From NCBI GenBank assembly GCA_007258455.2, contig VDFB02270651.1, positions 488,354,905 to 488,418,904 on the forward strand: DNA of 64,000 nt. The letters run 5' to 3'. The notes below the pieces were generated by a model. The model saw nothing but the letters and a program-made list of their open reading frames with translations, searched no databases and had not been told where the DNA came from. Made by a program: the position numbers and the translations under genes. The number at the start of each line of letters is the position of its first letter. Position 1 is the first letter of the stretch. This DNA comes from Sequoia sempervirens (taxonomy: Eukaryota > Streptophyta > Pinopsida > Cupressales > Cupressaceae). Shown here one piece after another: positions 1-11,765 of the stretch.

Positions 1-853
1 TATGTGTAAATCTTATTTCACATCCTTGAAATCAAATCTTTGCTCTGGTATATCAGTATCGAGTGAGTTTGAAGTGGGTACTTCCTTTGGTAAAAGAGAA
101 TTGGAGATTGTTATTAGTGAATCCCCTCTCGAATCAAAGAGGAAGAAAGTTATAATTGAAGACATCATTGAAATTTCAAAAGAAATGAGAATGTATCCTT
201 TGATGATGTCCAGTCTATGTTAGTTAAGGGGAAGATGAAGAAGGTTGGTGAATTATGGAGTGCAGCATCTCCTATTGATAGACTAAAATTTGATGATGCT
301 TTGGTAGAATACCTACTTCAGAAAGGTATTGGAGTATTAGCTGTTTCTAATTTCAAAAAATCTTGTTGAAATTCTTGAAGAAAGAATGTTACTTGAAGGT
401 CCAGAAGGATGAAAATTTGAAGCTTTGGTTGAAAAGAGGTGTAATAAAGCTAAAGGGAGATTATTTGAACTGATCATGGAAATAAAGAAGGGCATTAAAG
501 AAATATCTGACATTTACAATTATTGTCTCCAATGGCCTACTGCAGTAGATAATTTCAGAGGTAAAATTGAAGCAGTTGAGTTTGAAGTAAACAGTATTGG
601 AAAGAGTTTTGACATCTTTTTAGATAAAGAAGGAAAGAAAATATTAATATTTGGTGAGCTACAAGTTGAACTGGTTGTTGTACAAAGACAGAGAGATTAT
701 GTAGTTAAAACTTTTTGGCTCCTTAAGGGGATTGTTGAGGTCCAATTAGACCGTCTTTTTGGAATTCTTACTTATGCAGAAGATGTGGCGCATAGTTCAT
801 ATTGTTCACCATATTTTACTCCATTGGGTGTATTGGAAAGCATCTACACTTAG
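1..853 (+). pseudogene. Broken extra 3' ORF of the Sirevirus-like copia element
   Basis: Coding-like sequence runs through three blocks: 2-223, a second frame from about 200 to 355, and 425-853. At least two frameshifts and a few stops separate them. The predicted product is about 280 residues, rich in Lys, Glu, Ile and Leu and probably largely helical; the last block alone gives 142 residues. I do not recognise a domain. Its place, just upstream of the polypurine tracts and 3' LTR of a copia element, is where Sireviruses carry their extra (sometimes called envelope-like) ORF, so I infer that identity. A captured host gene fragment is the alternative. Confidence 0.4.
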
Positions 854-1052
854 ATGGAGTCAGCCACATTGAACTAGAATAAGTTGCATCCAGTTCTTGA
901 GGAAAGATACAAGAAATTTTTTCAAGTGAAGAGCGTTATTTTTACTTGAATCCTGAATGTTCTATTTCTATTGTTTTTGTTGTGGAGAAGAAAAAGGGAA
1001 CAAGAAATTTTTGGTCATCTGGAAGCTTTTTTATGTTTTGGAATCTCTTGAT
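854..1052 (+). other. Untranslated stretch of the copia element before the A insertion
   Basis: No ORF continues here. The sequence runs directly on to the copia sequence at 18601 once element A is removed. Confidence 0.4.
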
Positions 1053-1057
1053 GTTAC
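1053..1057. repeat. Target-site duplication GTTAC, left of element A
   Basis: GTTAC directly precedes the TG start of the left LTR and matches 18596-18600 exactly. Five bases is the usual duplication for Ty3 elements. Confidence 0.92.
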
Positions 1058-2129
1058 TGTATGTGCATAAAATTTTTCATGTCTAAGTAATCCTGACATT
1101 TAATTAAATATTTATTATTTAATTAATTTCTCTAAAGTCTTCTACATGTAATTAAATTTAATCAATTTAATTATATTGTTCATTTATTTTATTTTCCCAC
1201 TATAATCGAATAAATTTATTTTATTTAATTATTTCACGTCTACTTGATTAATTAAATAAATATATTTTATTTATTTAAATTAATTATCGTCTTTTTGAAT
1301 TTAATTAAATCTTTCGTTTTAATTAAATTTAAATATTTGTTTCCTTCTATTTAAAACTTTCTTCTAATTAATTAAATATTTTATTTAATTAAAGATCTTC
1401 TACTTTCTTCAAATCATAATTAGATATTTCATTTAATTATGAAATCTTCTCATTTCCTCAAAATCTTAATCAAATATTTATTTAATTAAGAAAAATCAAC
1501 ATCACCCATAAATAAATAAATGAATTGGATAATTCATTATTTATCTTCTCAGAATCTTTCCATTATCTTCTAAAAAAGATTATTTTTTTATCATCTCATC
1601 TTATCTCTTTCGGGAAAATACAAAAATCCTGCTTTATTCATTTTCTTCTATTTTTCCCTTCAGTCTCATCCATCTTCAACCATTCAATCTGTCAAGAATT
1701 ATCAAAACCATTGACCAACTTAGCCAATAAAAATCCTCGAAAAACTCTATAAATATAGGTGTAATTCCAAGCATTGCTTACACACGAACACATATACGCA
1801 ATTACGCTTACACATTTACATCTTTATCATTTCAGCAATATTCATATCTTGGCAACAATATTCTCATCATAGCATAGCATAATCTTGCATTTTAGCATAG
1901 AATGCATTTTAGTTTAAATCTCATTCTCTAGTAGTCCATTTCGTTGAGCTTGGCACATAAAATATGAGAGCAATTTGAATCAACGAAACACTGGAGATAG
2001 AGAGCAATAAAATGACTTTGAAGAAGCTGCAAATAAGAGTTTGTTTATATTTTATTTTAGTTTCTTTGATATAACATTTTATTGATTGTGTTTTTGATCC
2101 TTTATAACAGGCATATTTTCACACACACA
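1058..2129 (+). repeat. 5' LTR of element A
   Basis: Starts TGTATGTGCATAA and ends CACACACA. It aligns along its length with 17471-18595 at roughly 95% by eye; many differences are C/T or G/A. The 3' LTR has about 50 extra bases in the AATTAAAT-rich middle. The LTR is extremely rich in TTTAATTAAAT motifs. Confidence 0.93.
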
Positions 2130-2134
2130 TAAAA

Positions 2135-2152
2135 TGGCACCCACCGTGGGGC
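2135..2152 (+). other. Primer binding site of element A
   Basis: TGGCACCCACCGTGGGGC lies six bases after the 5' LTR. This form of PBS is common in plant Ty3 elements, and element D has a near match (TGGCACACCCGGTGGGGC). I did not assign the tRNA. Confidence 0.75.
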
Positions 2153-2224
2153 CTATGCCCCAATTTTAACATTTTTTAGAGTATTTTGACAAGTTTATGC
2201 ATCTTGAAGTTTGGCTTTCATAAA

Positions 2225-2655
2225 AATTCAGTGTTTTAGCACATACGACACTTTCTGCAGTGCATTTGGGGATTAATGTTTCTATTTTGAAGGAATTTTA
2301 GTGCATCTGAGGACTGTTTCAGCGCTTCTGAGAGTTAATTTAGTGCATCTGAGGTCTAGAATAGTGCATTTAGTCTCATCATATCTAGAATTAAATCTAC
2401 ATTTAATTAAATTAGCACACTTAAGGTAGATTTCAGAGCATTAGCCACAGTCATTTACAGATTTAAATATGCACTTAATTAAAGTAGCGCATCTAAGGAC
2501 TGTTTTAGCACATTTAGAATTTTTTTGTAGTGCATTTAGGTTCTGTTTCGATGCACATACTATCTTTTTCGGTGCATATACTATCTATTTCTGTGCATTT
2601 AAGGTCTATTTCAACACATATACTATCTATTTTGGTGCATCTATGGTGTAACACA
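2225..2655 (+). repeat. Imperfect short-repeat array in the element A leader
   Basis: About a dozen copies of a core like TTTAGTGCATCTGAGG, spaced roughly 20-40 bases apart, with variants AGCGCTTCTGAG, AGTGCATTTAGG and GTGCATATACTATC. The same core appears in reverse orientation in the array at 16520-16985 near the other end of the element (CCTAGATGCGCTAA). Confidence 0.7.
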
Positions 2656-4339
2656 AAAATAGGATTCTAAGTCTGACACATTTCGTAGACAGAATCTTTT
2701 CTGGTTTAAAATAAATCAATTTAGGATAGTCACCACACTTTGATCATGCAATTAAAATGAACCCCATGTCTGTTGTGAAGCAATATCTTCACTTAGCTTA
2801 AATCATTGTGATTTGGTGCAGTAAAATGAATCTATTTACTCTGCTTGATTTTGCTTGAAAGTGGTAGGTGACTATGCTCTCACCCTGTATAAACTAGGTG
2901 ATCAGAAATTTAGACCCACTTTATCCCTGTGTAACCCTCATGATTTGGTATATCTAAGTATCCTCTCCCCTTGTGCATTCGTGCAATCCTGGGTGTAAGA
3001 GAAACAGTTACTAACTATAGAAATTGGGCCTACCTAGGGATTTCATCATCCCAACGTGACTCAAACCGGCAATGGAGCTAAGGCCAAGCTACCCCCAACC
3101 AGTATACAAATGTGAATCTTAAGGGAAAACCTAAAATTACAAGTGCAAATGTATCATATGAATAGAGTAGTACTCCCATAAACCCTATTGAGCTTAACCT
3201 CTTCAGGCTGGAGTGCCACCTAATTAGTGATTAATCTCTTGTCCCATGTATGGCCACTCGAACGGGGGTCCCAAACTAAATACTCTTGTGTAGTAGCCAA
3301 AAACCTTCTATTTACTAGCGCAACACCGGTCAATGTGAAGGCATCCACACTTTTGCAGTCTGTAGTAGAGGTGATCAACCTACCATGGGAGTTTCATAGG
3401 GGTTGGAATCTTGGTTGGCCTAAGAAGAGAGTGCACTATAAGGGGGAGCCCGTGCATCCAAGCTTCTGAATTCACACGCTACCGATATGCGGTTGGGGAA
3501 ACCCACGTGGAATCTAGTGGATATTGTCCTGGCTTTACCATAGGATGTGCTTGCTTTATCTGTGTTTGGTTACATTCCATTTAATTCAAAGTTTTTGTTG
3601 TGTTTTCATTCACATTAATTCAGATAAAAGATCATCAGAAATGAACATGAAAAACAACAATTGAAATCATTCAAAAACTATTCGAACAGATTTTTTTTCA
3701 TAAACCTGACTTTCTGACATCTTTGGTTCAGTAACATATTGATATTTAACCCATGCTTAGAGAGTGGAAATCAACAAAATTTGTCAAGAAATCAGTTTCC
3801 AATAGGATCAAAAATCCCAAGAAACATTTAGGGTACAAGAAAACATTGCAAAGAAGAAATTTTTTGTACAAAAGTTGACACGTCTTGCTTCATTACCGTG
3901 GATTTCTTCATAGATACCAAGACTTTGTTAGGGGATTCACTGACGAGCATGTTGTAGAACCTTTGGATTCTCAAGCTTATTATCAGAGATTAGCTCTATC
4001 TCAACGGAATAATTTTAATCAACCTCTTGAGTTTGATAATATACCACATCCTTCCATTGAATATCCATCACATCCATGTCATATCCTTTAGTGATCTTAA
4101 CATTTTTCTTCGAAAACAAAGATCAAATCTTTAAGAGTGCACCTTTCAAAAAAAAATTTTATTATTGATTCAACTTCCCCAAAAGGATTCTGACATCCTT
4201 CATCATTGGAAGCCACAATAAACAAATTAGGAACATCTTTGATCATATCATAGGATTCCCATCTTATCAGATCAAGATATCATCATTTTCCCACTTATCA
4301 GAACTGTGATCTAAGTTTAGAAGAACTTTTCAAAATCAC
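2656..4339 (+). other. Long leader between the repeat array and gag of element A
   Basis: No convincing coding sequence; two short ORFs (3227-3469 and 3885-4091) have no recognisable product. Long leaders are normal in Tat/Ogre-type elements. A purine patch (AAGGGGGAG) lies near 3440. Confidence 0.5.
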
Positions 4340-6250
4340 ATGCCTATCTTTACAAGATCTCAATACAATAAGTCGAAGGACAAGATCCAACAAGAAGTTC
4401 ATACCCAAAACACTCAAGGAGAAGGTGAAAATAGTAATCCCCTTTATAGTATAAGTCGTAATCCACTTTTCAACAACAACATGGATAACAGAGAAGAGAA
4501 TCCATTCCACAAGTATAAATTCATAAACAATACTCTTGTAGATAGTGATGATGAACACAAGGATGAATGCCACCTTAGGGAGGCTAAGCAAGATCCCAAA
4601 TTTCACAAAGCCATAGAAAAGATCTTGCAAAGCGATAAAGAAAAATATTTCCTCTATCTAGCTGACCAAGGAGCTAAATTGCCACATGACTTTGATACTG
4701 AGATTTTGAAGAACAAACCTGAAGAAACACCCCTATCTAATCTTAGTGCTTTGACTCAACAAATTAAGGCATTTAAAGGACAAGCTAAAGAGTTACAAGG
4801 GGGAACTACCACAAAGAAATATACTCTTGAGGACATTTGTCCTTATCCTTTCAATCAAAGTCTCACTATGATTCCATTTCCCAAACATTGCAAAATTCCA
4901 AGATTTAATCGTTATTATGGGAAATCAGATCCAATTGACCATGTTAGAGACTTCTGAAACATGACTTTAGAGTTCACTCATCAGGACACTTACTTGATGC
5001 AGTTGTTTCCTAGGAGTCTTGGAGCTCACTCTATGGAATGGCTATCAAAAATTACACCTCCAGTCAAGACATTTGAAGAATTAATCAATCTGTTTATCTC
5101 ACAATATGCTTACAACATCCAACACCAAATCACTATGATAGATCTCTGCAAAGTTGCACAAAAACCTAGTGAACCTTTTATTACTTTTCTATAGAGATGG
5201 AGAAGAATATTCACTAGATATCCATGTCCTATTCCTGAAAAGGAAAAGATGGTCACCTTCATTAATAGCTTGAATTCATAAATGAGCTATTGTTTGAATT
5301 TACATTGTCCTACCTTTTTTGAGAAACTGATCGAAGATGCTATCACCATTGAAAGTGCTTTGGTCAAAAGAGGAATAATAGAAATTGACAAGGACAACCC
5401 TAGCTCATCCAATCATCATAACAATCAGGACAAGTCTAAATTTTGGACTAGCAATAAGAACATGGTGAATGATGGTGTTGTTGATGAAAATCATGTCTCA
5501 ACTAAGCCATTTGTCCTTAGTACTCCAAGGGCTCCTCGAAATAACAACTATAACAATGTCAACTCTCTTACAAATCAAGGAAATAATCCTCCTCCTTTGA
5601 GGAACAATATGAATCAACTCTCTACTCCCAATCAAGGGACTGCCAACAATCAAGGTTGCCGGGGAACCAAGAATAATAACTCCTTAGGGAATACCTCAAA
5701 CAAAAATCCACAATGATTTTCATTCTTCTCTAGTACAAGAACTTACACTCCACTGGATCAATCTTTGGAATCTACATTCAAAGAGTTGATGGCTAAAAAT
5801 GTCATTACTTTGCCACCTGAATGAAACTATGAACCTAGTGTGAAGCCTCCATCATGGAATGAGGCATACTATTGTGACTATCATCGATTCAAAGGTCATT
5901 GCACAAATAACTGTTAAGCCTTGAAAAAAGCCATCCAAGACTTAATCAAAAATGGCACCATCACAATAGAAGGACATCAATAGTCAAATGATGACCACCA
6001 AGCATTTTGCAACCCTTTACCCAACTATCAAAAGTTTGAGTTTTCTGGAAAAAGTGTGAATCATATTGACAATTTGATAATCAATCATATCTACACCGAT
6101 AATGAATGAGTCAATGTTATTAAAGTCAACAAAAAGGTGGAATATAGATAAGTCAACGCAACAACAGGGGCATAGGCTAAAGTTATCTTAAAAGGTGCCT
6201 CTTCAAAATCCATTGGACCTCCACCTCAACATCAATATGATCTAGTCAAC
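4340..6250 (+). pseudogene. gag of element A (stop-riddled)
   Basis: One reading frame from the ATG at 4340 runs through gag with stops at about 4955, 5192, 5279, 5714 and more beyond. The start has basic and polar residues. The middle (around 4850-5190) reads like the plant Ty3 gag core, with a PFPKHCKIPRFNRYYG block and a later ISQYAYNI segment. A zinc-knuckle-like CDYH...GHCTNNC motif lies at about 5874-5915, followed by an LKKAIQDLI helix, as in plant Ty3 gag. The frame continues directly into protease. Many stops could come from CAG, CAA, CGA or TGG by C-to-T change on one strand. Confidence 0.8.
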
Positions 6251-6283
6251 CAACTTCGGAAAACTCCCGCTTAGATTTCCATC

Positions 6284-7117
6284 TTGGAACTCTTGAAGAT
6301 TTCCCTAGCACATAAGGAAATTCTTGAAAAGGCCCTCATTGAAACAACTGTATCCACTGATTTGGATGTGGACCAATTTCAAGCCATGGTAGGACACTTT
6401 TCTTTACCCACATGTCTCTCATTTTCTGAAAAAGATGACGTTTCCATGACTCATCCCCACAATTCATCATTATACTTAGAAGTGATGATTCACAAGTTTC
6501 GTGTTAGACATGTCCTAATAGATGGAGGGGCTAGTTTGAACATGTGCACCATGAAGTTGGTTCAGGATTTAGGATTTTCTGAGGACCCCATTGATCCCAA
6601 AAGAAAAATTACTATTAAATCCTATGATGATGAGGAAAGAGCATCCAAGGGTTTAATCATGCTACCAATCAGAGTGGGACTTGTTATAAAAAATGCTTTC
6701 TATCAAGTATTGGACTGTGATCTTGCATACAACATCTTGTTGGGTTGTCCTTGGTTCCATGAAATGCAAGCTATCCCATCCACATATCATCAATGTCTTA
6801 AGTTTCCTTATGATGGATAGGAAATCACAATACCAGTTGATAATTCAAATATTCAAACTTGTGCCAATGTCAAAGCTAGTTAAGACACTTTGGTTCCTAA
6901 CAATCGAGAAGCTCATGCTAGTACTTCTCTCAAGATTGATACACAAATTAGTCAGTTGACCAATAGTTTTGACAAGAAATTGAAATTCAAGGACCATGGA
7001 GTTGGGGAATACTCTCTCTATCTTGTTAATTTACCTTGTCACCTCAGTCACATGGACAATCTTCTATCGCCCAACATCAACTATAAGCAGCATCAACATC
7101 AACGCAACCACCAATAG
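6284..7117 (+). pseudogene. Aspartic protease region of element A
   Basis: In frame with gag. The retropepsin core reads VLIDGGASLNMC near 6515-6545, so the usual D-T/S-G triad is D-G-G here. The flanking ILLGCPWFHEMQAIPSTYHQCLKFP-like block near 6735-6805 is the standard segment that follows the flap in plant Ty3 protease. A stop lies at 6818-6820 and the frame is lost around 7110. The altered triad and the stops argue against activity. Confidence 0.8.
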
Positions 7118-7274
7118 AGCCAAGAAAAATTTTAATGGATGCTTCATCAAGAAGAAATTCCCCATGGAAGATCCTGAGGATAGAGAAATTCTAAACTAGC
7201 CCTATAAAGATGAAGATGAAACAATTCTTAATGTCAAATTACCAATAGATAGATATGGAAAAGGGTATACAATC

Positions 7275-7961
7275 ATGCAAAAGATGGGATATGATGGTAA
7301 TGGTCCTATTGGGAAGAGAAAAGAAGGGGTAGTTGAACCTATTAATCCTCCAGGACTTGCTATGAAAGAGAAAACCAGATTAGGTTATGATACTACCTCA
7401 AAAGAAAGAACATCCACAAAACTACATGACACTGTTCTCACATTACAAGAAGGTTCAAATTCAAGAGAAGCATGTTTGGCCACAATTCAAAACTTCTTGG
7501 ATAATAACTCTAACACTGACTCTGCTGAATATGAATGGGATACTATTTACAATGATGAGTTCTTGAGGGATAAAAAGGTTGATGTAATACATAAGTATAC
7601 CTCAACTCTAATCGAAGGTGAAGGGTCCCAAACACAAGAATCAGAACTACAAGGTGACTATGATTCTAGTGATACTAAGTCAGATTCAAATGAACAAGAC
7701 TATCACAAGAATAGTACCATTATTGATCAACCTCATACCTCAAATCCTATAGTCAACTCCATTATGACCATAACCATAGCCGATTTCACGCAACCCGATG
7801 ACCTGCTATCTTTGATATATCTCGATCTCATTGATTGGGATTCATCTGAACCTATTGATATACCTATGTTTCCAAGTGATGAATATATCATCAACTTCCT
7901 TTCTGTAGATGACATAAATGATTGTTCCACTAGCGATTTTTGGCATAGAGTCTTCAATTAG
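7275..7961 (+). pseudogene. G-patch and spacer between protease and RT, element A
   Basis: Reads M-Q-K-M-G-Y-D-G-N-G-P-I-G-K-R-K-E-G at the start, a G-patch-like glycine motif found between protease and RT in several plant Ty3 lineages. About 200 residues of acidic, Ser/Thr/Asp-rich spacer follow. The frame is shifted relative to gag-protease and is the same as that of the RT at 8157. A close relative of this motif is all that remains of pol in element D (about 40963-41060). Confidence 0.75.
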
Positions 7962-8156
7962 GAGAGTGTCAAGTCTCCTAGCTGCAAAAGTAAAAATAAA
8001 AAAGAAAGATCTAATGGTGAAAACTAGATTATAGCAGTATTAGATCAAACAAAAGATAAAATAAAGAGTGTATCCAATGGTGAAAACCTTTTTAAGGCAC
8101 CGGATGATGGGAATCTTGACACTCTCCCAGAGCACTACCATGAGAAATCACCTATC

Positions 8157-9080
8157 TTGATTGAGCATACAAAAGTCATCAATCTTGAAACTTTAGAAAA
8201 ACCAAGGATTTTACAATTAGCTACATTAATGATAGAGGAAGAAATACCAAAGTTCATAGATTTTCTAAGAGAAAATCAAGTCAACTTTGCTTGGTCTTAT
8301 GCGGACATGCCAGGTCTTGATCCTGATCTTATCATGCGTCACTTGTCTATTAAACTAGGGGTTAATCCTGTGAAACAAAACCTTATAAAGATGCACCCCC
8401 ATGTTGCATTATTGGTTAAGGAAGAACTAAGAAAAATCCTTGATGTGGGCTTCATAAGACCAATCGACTACGCAGAATGGATCTCCAACATTGTTCTTGT
8501 ATCCAAGCCAGATAAGAGTGTTAGAGTGTGCACAAATTTTAGAGATCTTAATAAAGCATGTCCAAAGGATGACTTCCCACTTCTAAACATTGAAACCATA
8601 GTTGATCTGACAGTTGGACATGCCATGTATTCATTAATGGATGGTTTTTCTGGCAACAACCAAATAAAGATTGCACCCGACGACCAAGAGAAAATAGCTT
8701 TCACATGTCCATGGGGAACTTACTGTTGGACTGTCATGCCTTTTGGTCTAAAGAATGATGGGGCTACTTACCAAAGATCCATGAATACAATTTTTCATGG
8801 AATGATGCACACATTAATGGAAGATTATGTAGATGACAGATTGGAAAAGTCATACACCAGAGAAGGACATTTGGAAATATTGTCCAAAATCTTTGCAAGA
8901 TTGAAAAAATTCAAAGTTTGCCTCAATCCCAAGAAATGTGTTTTTGGGGTCATATCTAGAAAACTCTTAGGATACATAGTATCAGAAAAAGGAATTGAAG
9001 TGAATCCTGCCAAAGTACATGCAATCATGGAAATGCCTCCCCCGAGGAACATCAGTCAATTGAGATCATTACAGGGATGA
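8157..9080 (+). pseudogene. Reverse transcriptase of element A
   Basis: Typical Ty3 RT: a FAWSYADMPGLDPDL segment upstream (8290), a GFIRPI block (8450), the VCTNFRDLNKACPKDDFPL block (8525-8580), SLMDGFSGNNQI (8633), the PFGLKNDGATYQR block (8740) and the catalytic YVDD near 8826. The fingers, palm and connection up to about 9080 are open. After YVDD the family usually has a hydrophobic residue; here it is Arg. A stop follows at 9078-9080, and the connection continues in the same frame beyond it. Confidence 0.9.
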
Positions 9081-9670
9081 CTTCAATCTATACGAAGGTT
9101 CATTGCATAACTGGCCGACAAAAGTCTACCTTTCACACATCTACTACATAAGAATTTTCCTTTCAAGTGGGATGACAAGTGTGAACTGGATTTTCAACAA
9201 ATCAAATAGTACTTAATGACTCCACCAATTTTAGTACCACCAAATCCAAACAAACCATTGATCTTGTATATTGCCACAACAAAGACATCCTTGGGTGCAT
9301 TGCTAGCACAAGAAGACCATACAGGGAAAGAACATGCAATTTATTACATCAACAGAACACTAACGAGTCATGAGCTCAACTACACTACCATTGAGAAGGC
9401 TTGTCTAGCAGTAGTCTTTGGCTCATAGAAATTTTGAAATTACATGTTAACTCATACAATCAATCTTGTTTCAAATATTGATCCACTCAAGTATCTATTA
9501 AGCAAAGCATCATTGACAGAAAGGCTAGCAAAATGGGTAATGATTCTAAGTGAGTTTGACATCCATTATGTTGATCACAAGGCAATCAAAGGACAAGTTA
9601 TTGCTGATCAACTAGCTGAAGCACCACTACAAGCAGACCATCCTCTACACATTGAATTTTCAGATGCTAA
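9081..9670 (+). pseudogene. Degenerate first RNase H domain of element A
   Basis: Same frame as RT, broken by stops near 9207 and 9426. It shows the conserved PLILYIATTKTSLGALLAQ and KEHAIYYINRTL segments and the later DPLKYLLSKASLTERLAKW block. The first catalytic Asp of the DEDD set is missing: YIATT stands where LxxDAS is expected. Loss of this residue is usual in Tat elements, which carry a second RNase H. Confidence 0.75.
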
Positions 9671-9689
9671 TGTCTTCTCTACAGAATCC

Positions 9690-10264
9690 AAACAACCATG
9701 GTCCTTATATTTCGATGGCTCTTTCACTCAACATGGATCAGGGGCAGGCATACTCTTTGTCACCCCTCAAGGACACACCATTCCTCGATCATATAGGCTA
9801 ATATTTCCATGCACCAACAACATAGCCAAATATGAAGCATTAATCACTGGACTTAAAATAGCATTGAAATGGGGGATTAAAAAATTACAAGTGTATGGCG
9901 ACTCATAGTTAGCATTAATCAGATCAATGATGATTATCAAACCAAAGATGATAAATTGTTGCCATATAAAAAGATGGTTGATGATTTCAAGATGTAGTTT
10001 GTGGACATCAAATTCACACAAATTCCAAGGCTTGATAACAAAGTAGCTGATGCCATGGCTACGATTGCATCATTGTTACAACTCACAAAAAATCAGGCTC
10101 GCTATGAATTTCTGGTGGAACAATCATTTATGCCTACTTATGACACCCCCAAAAGCCAAATCATTTGCCACTTGGTGGGATCCAATTCACCTTGGTATGG
10201 CAAGATTTATGCCTACCTAAAAGATGATATCTTACCACCTTATTTATCCCATAACCAAAAATGA
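9690..10264 (+). pseudogene. Second (archaeal-type) RNase H of element A
   Basis: Reads WSLYFDGSFTQHGSGAGILF (Asp in FDGS), then CTNNIAKYEALITGL (Glu in YEAL) and VYGDS (Asp). A stop at 9906-9908 and a frameshift near 9915 follow. The end of the domain resumes in another frame from 10001, with PRLDNKVADAMATIAS giving the last Asp region. Placed after RT and the degenerate RNase H and before integrase, as in Tat/Ogre elements. In element E the matching domain lies before RT. Confidence 0.82.
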
Positions 10265-11452
10265 AATTTCATCCACCAATCCTCTCATTACACTCTTATC
10301 GCCAACACCCTTTATTGCCGTGGTCTTGATGGTACTTTAATTTGATGTCTTGAATGTGATGAATCTGAAAAAGTTTTACAAGAAGTTCATGGTGGAATTT
10401 GTGGTACTCATTCGATTGGACTGATCTTATCCAAGAAATTTATTAGAATGGGTTACTATTGGCCTACAATGGAGAGGGAATCATTCACTTTTGTGAAAAC
10501 GTGCTCAAAATGCCAGATTCATGGGAATCTCATTCATGCTCTTGCATAGGAACTTCAACCATTTACACCAACCTGGCCATTCTCTCAATGGGGGTTAGAT
10601 GTAGTTGGTAAGATCCATCCTTCATCTTCAAATGGCCACAAGTTTATCATTACAACAACAAAATACTTCACCAAGTGGATTGAGGCAGTACCTCTCACTA
10701 AGGTTACTGGAAAACAAATCTCAACTTTCATACTCAACTATCTCATTTGTCGGTATGGAATTCCCAACTCCATCATCACAGATAATGGATGACCATTCAA
10801 GAATCGTGATGTTGACGAACTTTGTGAACGATTCCATATTCAACACAGATACTCAACACCTTATTATCCACAAGGGAATGGCCAAGCAAAGGCCTCAAAT
10901 AAAACAATATTGAAAATCTTGAAGAAGACTGTGAATGATGCAAGGAAAGATTGGCATGTTCAACTTAATCCCACATTGTAGGCCTACAAAACTAGTATCT
11001 GAACACCAATAGGAGTAACAACATTTTCTCTTGTCTATGGAGCAGAATCCATTCTACCTCTAGAGGTTGAGATTCCATCACTTAGAGTCTCACTAAAGGG
11101 TCTCATAACTGATGATGAATATAGAGTTTCCCGATTGCAAGAGTTGGAACTTCTTGATGAGAAGAGACAACGAGCAGTTGACCATCTAAAAGCCTATCAA
11201 CAAATGATGTCTCATAGCTATAATCACAAAGTCAAACTACATATCTTTCAGGTTGGTGATCTTGTTCTAAAAGAGAACCCACACAATCAGCAAGTCAGAG
11301 AAAAGAAGGGAAATTTTGAACCTAATTGGCTGGGTCCTTATGTGGTCATAGCTGTGTATGGTTCAAGAGCATACAAGTTGTCAATGCCAGAAGGGGACCT
11401 ATTTGACGAACCCATCAAAAACATGCACCTAAAGAAGTATTGTCTGAAATAG
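10265..11452 (+). pseudogene. Integrase of element A
   Basis: Zinc-binding part with HGGICGTH near 10390 and KTCSKCQ near 10500, then the catalytic core: LDVVG (Asp, about 10598), ITDNG (Asp, about 10780) and NGQAKASNK (about 10877-10903). The third catalytic residue, normally Glu in QAEASN, is Lys here (codon AAG at 10889-10891). The C-terminal part contains the LDEKRQRAVDHLKAYQQMM helix and the GDLVL...FEPNWLGPYVV block of the Ty3 integrase tail. Stops occur near 10547, 10788, 10979 and 11000. Inactive. Confidence 0.88.
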
Positions 11453-11459
11453 TTATCAT

Positions 11460-11765
11460 CATCCGAAAAAGTCCTAAAAAAAATCTAAAAATATTAGAAA
11501 AAGTCCTGAAGAAATTTAAAAAATTAGAAAAAAGTCCGGAAAAAATTTAAAACATCAGAAAAAGTCCCAAGAAATCCAAAAAAATTAGAAAAAGTCCTAA
11601 AGAAATCTAAAAAAAATAGAAAAAGTCCTAAAGAAATCTAAAAACATCAGAAAAAGTCCTGAAGAAATCTAAAAATATTAGAAAAAGTCTTGAAGAAATC
11701 CAAAAACATCAGAAAAAGTCCTAAAAAAATAAAAAACAACAGAAAATGTCCTAAAAAAAAATAAA
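11460..11765 (+). repeat. About ten copies of a 31-bp A-rich tandem repeat
   Basis: The core GAAAAAGTCCTAAAGAAATC recurs about ten times from 11466 to 11750, spaced near 31 bases apart. It starts directly after the integrase stop codon. Hydrophobic Phe/Leu-rich ORFs on the minus strand here are by-products of the A-rich repeat. Confidence 0.85.
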
